This document shows, one piece after another, positions 58,985 through 64,000 of a stretch of 64,000 nt of DNA. Below the pieces are notes generated by a model that worked only from the letters and a program-made list of their open reading frames with translations, was not told the origin of the DNA and did no database searches. The stretch is taken from positions 440,751-504,750 of the forward strand of contig NZ_JAGHZS010000007.1 of NCBI RefSeq assembly GCF_017745275.1, read 5' to 3'. This DNA is from Chitinophaga sp. (GTDB taxonomy: Bacteria > Bacteroidota > Bacteroidia > Chitinophagales > Chitinophagaceae). A program made the position numbers and the translations under genes. Each line of letters begins with the position of its first letter. Position 1 is the first letter of the stretch.

Positions 58985-60382
58985 CTATAAAGTTATGTCA
59001 TGGGTTGCCGAATAATATTTCAATTCGATCAGGTTGTTAGGCAATGGCCGGCTATTCCAGGCGGAATGGATAGCGAGTGCAGCTCCCATGGCGGAGGCCT
59101 GCGCCATAGATGCAGCAAAGATTTCTATCTCCGGAAAAAACATGGCCAGCAAATTCATATAAATCACATTTTTACTGAATCCACCGTCCACGAATATACG
59201 TTTCACCGGCGCACCATTGAGTACTCTTTGTGTAGCAATATATTGTTCGTTGGCAATATCCAGCATCAACTGGTGATAGGCTTCCGTATCGGAAGAAAAC
59301 GTATGCAGTTCTCTTTGCCCGAATACAGAGGCTTCAGACAACTGTGGGTCAGGCTTTCGTAGCAGGTGGTCTTGCTGATTACGTTCTTTCAGTTGCCGGA
59401 TAATATTCCCATCGAAAGCGATGTTGCGATAGTGACCGGGATGTTGATTAAAATGTGCGGCGATCCTTTTTACCTGTTGTTCATGTTCATAGCCGGCAAA
59501 CAAGCGGGAAGCCTTTACGGGTTTGCCCTGGAAGGTGAGGTAGCATAAGCAGTCGGCAGCCAGTTCTTCTTCCGTGAGTGGCGTATCATTAAACGGATGT
59601 AAACTAATGCACCAGGTACCGGTAGAAATCAATACGAATTGTTCATGGAAATTCAGGAGGTAAGGAATCAATGCTGCGGAGCTATCGTGTAAACCCGTGC
59701 CAACGGCGTAGTTGTTGCCCGGAAAAGCAGCAGGCATCACGGCAGTAGACGACAAAAGAGGCGCCAGCTTTTCCAGCGCCCCCTCCTTTATTAACCACGT
59801 ATGATAAGCCTGTTGTTGAAAGTCCCATAAATTGGTATGGCAACCGATGCTGGTAATATCCGCGCAAGCTACGCCCGACAACAGATAGCTCATATACTGC
59901 GGCAAATGCAGCGCATACTTAACCTGCTGGTAAATGGCCGGCTGCGTGTATTTCAGCCGGTACAACTGCATGCCGGAGTTGAGGCTGCCCAATACCGGCG
60001 AAGCAGTTTGTATGGAGAAGTTTTTTTCTCCGCCATATGCTTGATAAAACTGCTCCCTTAATGCAGCAGGATATTCTTTCAGATAGTTGTATAGCGGTGT
60101 CAATGGGCGCCCTTCTTCATCAATGTAAACCAAGCTGGCACCATAGGTCGAAAAGTTAATCGCTTTGATCACGATATCTTTTCTGCGGAATACTTCTCTC
60201 AAAGAATCAAATACAGAAAGACGAAGGCTTTCCAGGTTTTCACAGGGCGCGCCATCTTCATCCACGGTTTCCGTAAAACGGGCGGTCCGCTCAAAGACAA
60301 GCTGGTACTGCTCATCAAAGAGAAACAATTTCTTGTTTGTTTTACCAACATCAAAGATGGCTATAACGGGAATTTCACTCAT
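58985..60382 (-). CDS. FGGY-family kinase, L-rhamnulokinase role
   Basis: A 465-residue sugar kinase: FGGY N-terminal phosphate loop (AIFDVGKTNKKLFLFDEQYQ) and C-terminal FVDGGFSKN region. It phosphorylates a ketose; the neighbours (isomerase and rhamnulose-1-phosphate aldolase) indicate L-rhamnulose. It lies 13 bases downstream of the isomerase gene. Confidence 0.87.
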   Translation of the reverse strand: MSEIPVIAIFDVGKTNKKLFLFDEQYQLVFERTARFTETVDEDGAPCENLESLRLSVFDSLREVFRRKDIVIKAINFSTYGASLVYIDEEGRPLTPLYNYLKEYPAALREQFYQAYGGEKNFSIQTASPVLGSLNSGMQLYRLKYTQPAIYQQVKYALHLPQYMSYLLSGVACADITSIGCHTNLWDFQQQAYHTWLIKEGALEKLAPLLSSTAVMPAAFPGNNYAVGTGLHDSSAALIPYLLNFHEQFVLISTGTWCISLHPFNDTPLTEEELAADCLCYLTFQGKPVKASRLFAGYEHEQQVKRIAAHFNQHPGHYRNIAFDGNIIRQLKERNQQDHLLRKPDPQLSEASVFGQRELHTFSSDTEAYHQLMLDIANEQYIATQRVLNGAPVKRIFVDGGFSKNVIYMNLLAMFFPEIEIFAASMAQASAMGAALAIHSAWNSRPLPNNLIELKYYSATHDITL

Positions 60383-60395
60383 AGCTATTTTAAAA

Positions 60396-61670
60396 TTACA
60401 AACCAGTGGCCATTACTTTACTGCCTCTTTCCCGGATCAGTTGTTCTCTTATCTTTTCCGACCGGAATAATGCGAGCGGTTGTAAAGCACCACCCGCCTG
60501 CAATCTGGCTGCTGCCACCAGCGGGCGTACATCCGTACGGAAGGCTTGCTGCAGTACTTCCTGTGCAGTTACCACATCATTCGCCTGTTGCGCTGCATAT
60601 AATTTTTTACGATCTACCAGCAGTGCCTGTGCATAGCTGATCATGATCGCTTCTACGGATTGCAGCAGGTCTTCCAGCGGATCCTTCACGTTATGCGAGG
60701 CGTCTATCATCCAGGCCAGGTCGGTATGGTGCGTCATGTTACGGGCATCCATGCCTTCCACCAGTTCATTGAAGATCAGGAACAGTTGATAAGGCTTGAT
60801 ACTGCCTACGGTGAGATCATCGTCGCCGAATTTGGAATCGTTGAAATGAAAGCCGCCGAGTTTACCTTCCATGAGCAACAGCGATACAATCTGTTCGATG
60901 TTGGCATTGGGCAGGTGATGCCCCAGATCCACGAGGGAATAGGCTTTAGGGCCCAGTTTATTGGCGAAGAGCAGCGACTGTCCCCAGTCGCCCACCGTGG
61001 TGGAATAGAAATTAGGCTCTGCTGCTTTGTACTCTACAAAGATCTTCCAGTTGTCTGGCAGTGCCGCATAAATTTCTTGCAGGCTTTCCAGTGTGTTCTG
61101 GAACGCTTGGCGGAAATTCAGTTGTCCCGGAAAGCAGGAGCCATCGGACAGCCATACGGACAGCACATCCGAGCCTAACGCAATGCCTTGTTCTATCACC
61201 GCTATATTATGTTCAATAGCTTGTTTGCGTACGTCTTTGCTGACATGCTGCAGGGAGCCAAACTTATAACTCAGCGCCTGTCCTGGCTGATCCTGGAATG
61301 TATTGGAGTTCATGGCATCGAAGCGGAGGCCATGCTGAGCCGCCACTGCTTTGATGTGTGCCGGGTTATCCGGCACATCCCAGGGAATATGCAGGGAGAT
61401 GGCACCGCTGGATTGATTCAGTTGATGCAGTAATCCGACATCGTTTATTTTTTCTTCGAGGCTGCGGGGTTCACCGCCGCCAGGGAAGCGCCCGAAACGG
61501 GTGCCGCCTGTACCCAGCGCCCAACTGGGGATGGCTACCTGGAAGTCTGTGAGTTGCTGCATAATATGCGCTGCATGCGGTATTTCAGCAGACAGGTAGT
61601 TAAAAGCACGTTCGTGTGCGGGCAACAGTGCCTGGTTATGTTCATTTATTTTATAGGACGCTAATTGCAT
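60396..61670 (-). CDS. L-rhamnose isomerase, TIM-barrel RhaI type
   Basis: A 424-residue sugar isomerase of the xylose-isomerase-like barrel, similar in length to Pseudomonas stutzeri L-rhamnose isomerase (about 430). ISLHIPWDV, VLSVWLSDGSCFPGQ, IFVEYKAAEPNFYST, SLVDLGHHLPNANI and FHFNDSKFGDDDLTVG hold the metal ligands (E, D, H, D). It converts L-rhamnose to L-rhamnulose. It is not the E. coli RhaA sequence type. Confidence 0.88.
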   Translation of the reverse strand: MQLASYKINEHNQALLPAHERAFNYLSAEIPHAAHIMQQLTDFQVAIPSWALGTGGTRFGRFPGGGEPRSLEEKINDVGLLHQLNQSSGAISLHIPWDVPDNPAHIKAVAAQHGLRFDAMNSNTFQDQPGQALSYKFGSLQHVSKDVRKQAIEHNIAVIEQGIALGSDVLSVWLSDGSCFPGQLNFRQAFQNTLESLQEIYAALPDNWKIFVEYKAAEPNFYSTTVGDWGQSLLFANKLGPKAYSLVDLGHHLPNANIEQIVSLLLMEGKLGGFHFNDSKFGDDDLTVGSIKPYQLFLIFNELVEGMDARNMTHHTDLAWMIDASHNVKDPLEDLLQSVEAIMISYAQALLVDRKKLYAAQQANDVVTAQEVLQQAFRTDVRPLVAAARLQAGGALQPLALFRSEKIREQLIRERGSKVMATGL

Positions 61671-61703
61671 GAGGATCGTTTTTACTGCAATAAAATAGGG
61701 CTT

Positions 61704-63830
61704 TTATCTTACAAAAGCCATGGCTACCCCACCATCTACATTCAGTACGTTACCGGTGGCTTTGTTCAGCAGTCCGCCTACAAAAGCGTAGCAGGCGTTG
61801 GCAATGTCTTCGGGAACAATGATTTCGTTGAGCAATGTACGTTTGGCGTAGAATGCAGGAAGTTCTTCCACCTTCACTCCATAAGCTTTGGCGCGGCCTT
61901 CCGCCCAGGCTCCTGCCCATATTTTACTGTCAGAAATCACTGCATCCGGGTTCACTACGTTCACGCGTATACGATCTTTTCCCAGCTCTGCGGCATTCAG
62001 GCGGCTAAGATGTAACTGCGCCGCTTTGGCAGAGCCATAGGCAGCGTTGTTAGGACCGGAAACGAGCGCATTTTTGCTGACAATATTGAGTACATCGCCA
62101 CCAGTGCCCTGTTTGCGGATGATGTCTACACCGGTTTGTGTTACCAGGAACTGGCCTTTCACCAATACATCGTATAGCAGGTCCCAGTCTTTTTCGGTAT
62201 GATCTTCGAGTGGTTTGGAAATAGACAACCCTGCGCAGTTGACAATGATGTCTACGCCACCAAAGGCCAGCACGGCGGTATTGAAGGTTTGACGAATCGA
62301 CGCCGCATTTGTTACATCCAGCAGATCTGCTGCGAATACATCTTTCCCAAATAGTTTATTAAACTCTTCAGTAGCAGTAGCGAGGCGTTGCTCATCATTA
62401 TCGTTGATCACCACTACAGCGCCTTCTTCGGCAAACTTTTTTGCGATGGCTTTGCCGATACCGCCGGCGCTGCCTGTTACCAGGGCAATGCGACCGGTCA
62501 GTGCTTTGGGTTTAGGCATACGTTGCAGCTTCGCTTCTTCCAGTAACCAGTATTCTATATTAAACGCTTCCTGCCGCGGCAACGAAGTATATTCCGAAAT
62601 CGCTTCCGCGCCTTTCATCACATTGATGGCATTGATATAAAATTCTGCCGCAACGCGGGCTGTTTGTTTGTCTTTCGCGAAAATAAACATCCCTACACCC
62701 GGATACAGGATCACTACGGGATTGGGATCGCGCATAGCGGGACTGTTCGGGTGTTTGCAGGTATTATAGTATTGGGTGTACATTTCCCGGTAGGCATCAA
62801 ACAGTGGCGCCAGGCCGGCTTTCACTGCCCCCACGTCTTCCAGGGAAGCGTCCGGGGTGAGGTTCAGCACAAGGGGACTGATTTTAGTACGCAGAAAGTG
62901 GTCGGGGCAGCTGGTGCCTAAAGGCGCGAGGCGGTCCAGGTCTTGCGAGTTGATGAACTCCAGTACGCGCGGGTCGTCAGTGAAGTGTCCCACCATTTTT
63001 TGCTGAGAAGAGCAGTAACCGCGTAAAATGGGTGCCAAAGCAGCCGCCTGGGCCTTGCGTACATCCGGCGCCGGCGAAGTGATTTTTGCGCCCCCAAACA
63101 CCGGTTTTGTACGACCGGTATTTTCTTCGAGATAGGTGGCGCAGCGTTCTATCACTTCCAGGGTATTGAGATAGCTTTCATAAGCGGTATCCCCCCAGGT
63201 GAACAGGCCGTGCGATCCCAGCATGATACCACGGATACCCGGATTTTCATCGAGGCATTGTTTCAGTTGCAGTCCGAGGTCGAAGCCGGGCTTCTGCCAG
63301 GGTACCCAACCGATGGTGCCATTGAATAATTCCTGCGTAATTTTTTTCCCGTCTTTAGCCGCGGCAATGGCAATGGCTGCATCGGGGTGCAGGTGATCAA
63401 TATGTTTAAAAGGGAGAAATCCATGCAGGGGGGTATCAATGGAAGGGGCTTTGGAACTGAGGTCGTAGATACAGTGATTAAATAATTCCACCATTTCATC
63501 TTCGTGTGCAATGCCGCGGTAGATATGTTGCAAACTGCGGAGCCGGTCTACATACAGCGCGGCCAGTCCATTTCTTTTCAGTGTACCAAGATCACCGCCT
63601 GAACCCTTTACCCACATCACTTCTACGGGCTCGCCTGTCAGCGGATCTTTTGCCATAGCTTTACAGGATGTATTTCCGCCTCCATAGTTCGTTAACCGCA
63701 GATCGGCACCCAGCAAATTGGAACGATAGATCAACAAAGCTACTTCATCACCCGCCATACCAGCTGCTGTTGCTTCATCCCATAAATAACTGACATGCCT
63801 GAATTGCGTGGTAGTTCTATCTAAAGACAT
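61704..63830 (-). CDS. Bifunctional L-rhamnulose-1-phosphate aldolase / lactaldehyde dehydrogenase (RhaD-short-chain dehydrogenase fusion)
   Basis: A 708-residue fusion. Residues 1-410 are a class II aldolase: MWVKGSGGDLGTLK and HGFLPFKHIDHLHPDA with the zinc histidines, later MLGSHGLFTWGD. Residues 440-708 are a short-chain dehydrogenase: ALVTGSAGGIGKAIAKKFAE, the catalytic serine near VSKNALVSGPN, YGSAKAA (YxxxK) and the C-terminal NVLNVDGG. It splits rhamnulose 1-phosphate to DHAP and lactaldehyde and oxidises or reduces the lactaldehyde. This fusion marks the bifunctional rhamnose route seen in Bacteroidota and Bacillus. Confidence 0.92.
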   Translation of the reverse strand: MSLDRTTTQFRHVSYLWDEATAAGMAGDEVALLIYRSNLLGADLRLTNYGGGNTSCKAMAKDPLTGEPVEVMWVKGSGGDLGTLKRNGLAALYVDRLRSLQHIYRGIAHEDEMVELFNHCIYDLSSKAPSIDTPLHGFLPFKHIDHLHPDAAIAIAAAKDGKKITQELFNGTIGWVPWQKPGFDLGLQLKQCLDENPGIRGIMLGSHGLFTWGDTAYESYLNTLEVIERCATYLEENTGRTKPVFGGAKITSPAPDVRKAQAAALAPILRGYCSSQQKMVGHFTDDPRVLEFINSQDLDRLAPLGTSCPDHFLRTKISPLVLNLTPDASLEDVGAVKAGLAPLFDAYREMYTQYYNTCKHPNSPAMRDPNPVVILYPGVGMFIFAKDKQTARVAAEFYINAINVMKGAEAISEYTSLPRQEAFNIEYWLLEEAKLQRMPKPKALTGRIALVTGSAGGIGKAIAKKFAEEGAVVVINDNDEQRLATATEEFNKLFGKDVFAADLLDVTNAASIRQTFNTAVLAFGGVDIIVNCAGLSISKPLEDHTEKDWDLLYDVLVKGQFLVTQTGVDIIRKQGTGGDVLNIVSKNALVSGPNNAAYGSAKAAQLHLSRLNAAELGKDRIRVNVVNPDAVISDSKIWAGAWAEGRAKAYGVKVEELPAFYAKRTLLNEIIVPEDIANACYAFVGGLLNKATGNVLNVDGGVAMAFVR

Positions 63831-63849
63831 ACTATATAAATTTTAACGT

Positions 63850-64000
63850 TTAATTGGTTAATGAATTACCATATCCCACCAGTACAACAGAAAGAATGAT
63901 GGTGAATATACCCAGGGAAATAGTAGCAAAGGTTTTACTGCCGGCGTTTTTCCATTCCTTCAACACAAATCCCCACATGCTGGAGATCAGGATAATAAAG
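63850..64000 (-). CDS. rhaT: RhaT-like L-rhamnose/proton symporter, C-terminal end
   Basis: The window cuts the gene; about 49 codons of the C-terminus are present, ending VVLVGYGNSLTN. The last helices read FIILISSMWGFVLKEWKNAG and FATISLGIFTIILSVVLVG, matching the RhaT family ending. It is the first gene seen of the rhamnose transcript, 19 bases upstream of the aldolase gene. The regulator is not in the window. Confidence 0.8.
   Translation of the reverse strand, partial: FIILISSMWGFVLKEWKNAGSKTFATISLGIFTIILSVVLVGYGNSLTN

Noticed and set aside
1..64000. tRNA or rRNA genes
   Set aside because: I found no cloverleaf-like sequence or rRNA sequence in the gaps I read. This was an eye search only, so a covariance-model search would be decisive.

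Overview
The window looks like a chromosomal segment of a Bacteroidota bacterium, most likely a Chitinophagaceae member close to Chitinophaga. The signs are a SusC-type receptor, an ECF sigma / FecR / STN-TonB receptor / DUF4249 block, DUF3276 and DUF3820 genes, many lipoproteins, few Shine-Dalgarno sequences and promoters of the TTTG-N18-TAnnTTTG kind. There is no sign of phage, plasmid, intact insertion sequence, CRISPR array, rRNA or tRNA. This assignment rests on gene content only.

Layout. 1-1.1 kb: end of a SusC-like receptor. 1.2-10.3 kb: housekeeping genes (pyrB, pyrR, a PrxQ-like peroxiredoxin, pruA, prfB with a +1 frameshift site, pgi, a DUF3276 PUR-like protein). 10.4-20.3 kb: an MsbA-like ABC exporter, purC, a DnaQ/GIY-YIG nuclease and a TolC-HlyD-permease-permease efflux operon. 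20.6-25.1 kb: YceI, an electrophile or quinone detoxification operon (VOC dioxygenase, esterase, OsmC, YjdI-CDGSH fusion, GNAT) and a split YeeE/YedE sulfur transporter. 25.2-32.4 kb: DUF4142, a zinc-ribbon/SPFH pair, secreted hydrolases and an acyl-CoA dehydrogenase. 32.8-38.1 kb: the sigma/anti-sigma/receptor unit. 38.2-48.4 kb: M1 peptidase, an unusual actin-like gene followed by bactofilin, small lipoproteins, methyltransferases, an Lrp regulator and a sialidase-like protein. 48.4-51.2 kb: map and an ADP-ribose cassette (PARG-NADAR-KptA). 51.5-57.9 kb: a cytochrome c lipoprotein, M60 peptidase, DJ-1 protein, Gfo/Idh/MocA oxidoreductase and an SRPBCC-MarR pair. 58.0-64.0 kb: an L-rhamnose operon on the minus strand (rhaT end, aldolase/dehydrogenase, isomerase, kinase, esterase).

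Three things stand out. First, the actin-like protein at 40719-41810 appears circularly permuted: it starts after the usual first phosphate-binding hairpin, and a good copy of that motif (DLGN) sits at its C-terminus. A bactofilin gene follows 9 bases later. Second, nine long, nearly perfect hairpins of one repeat family (arms of about 19-54 bp) lie between genes, seven of them touching or next to a stop codon. Each copy differs from the others, yet its two arms match each other. Third, the PARG-NADAR-KptA operon collects three ADP-ribose/NAD enzymes behind a promoter with a candidate operator, and its kptA carries a one-base frameshift.

All functions are read from sequence motifs and neighbourhood. 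No database search was possible.
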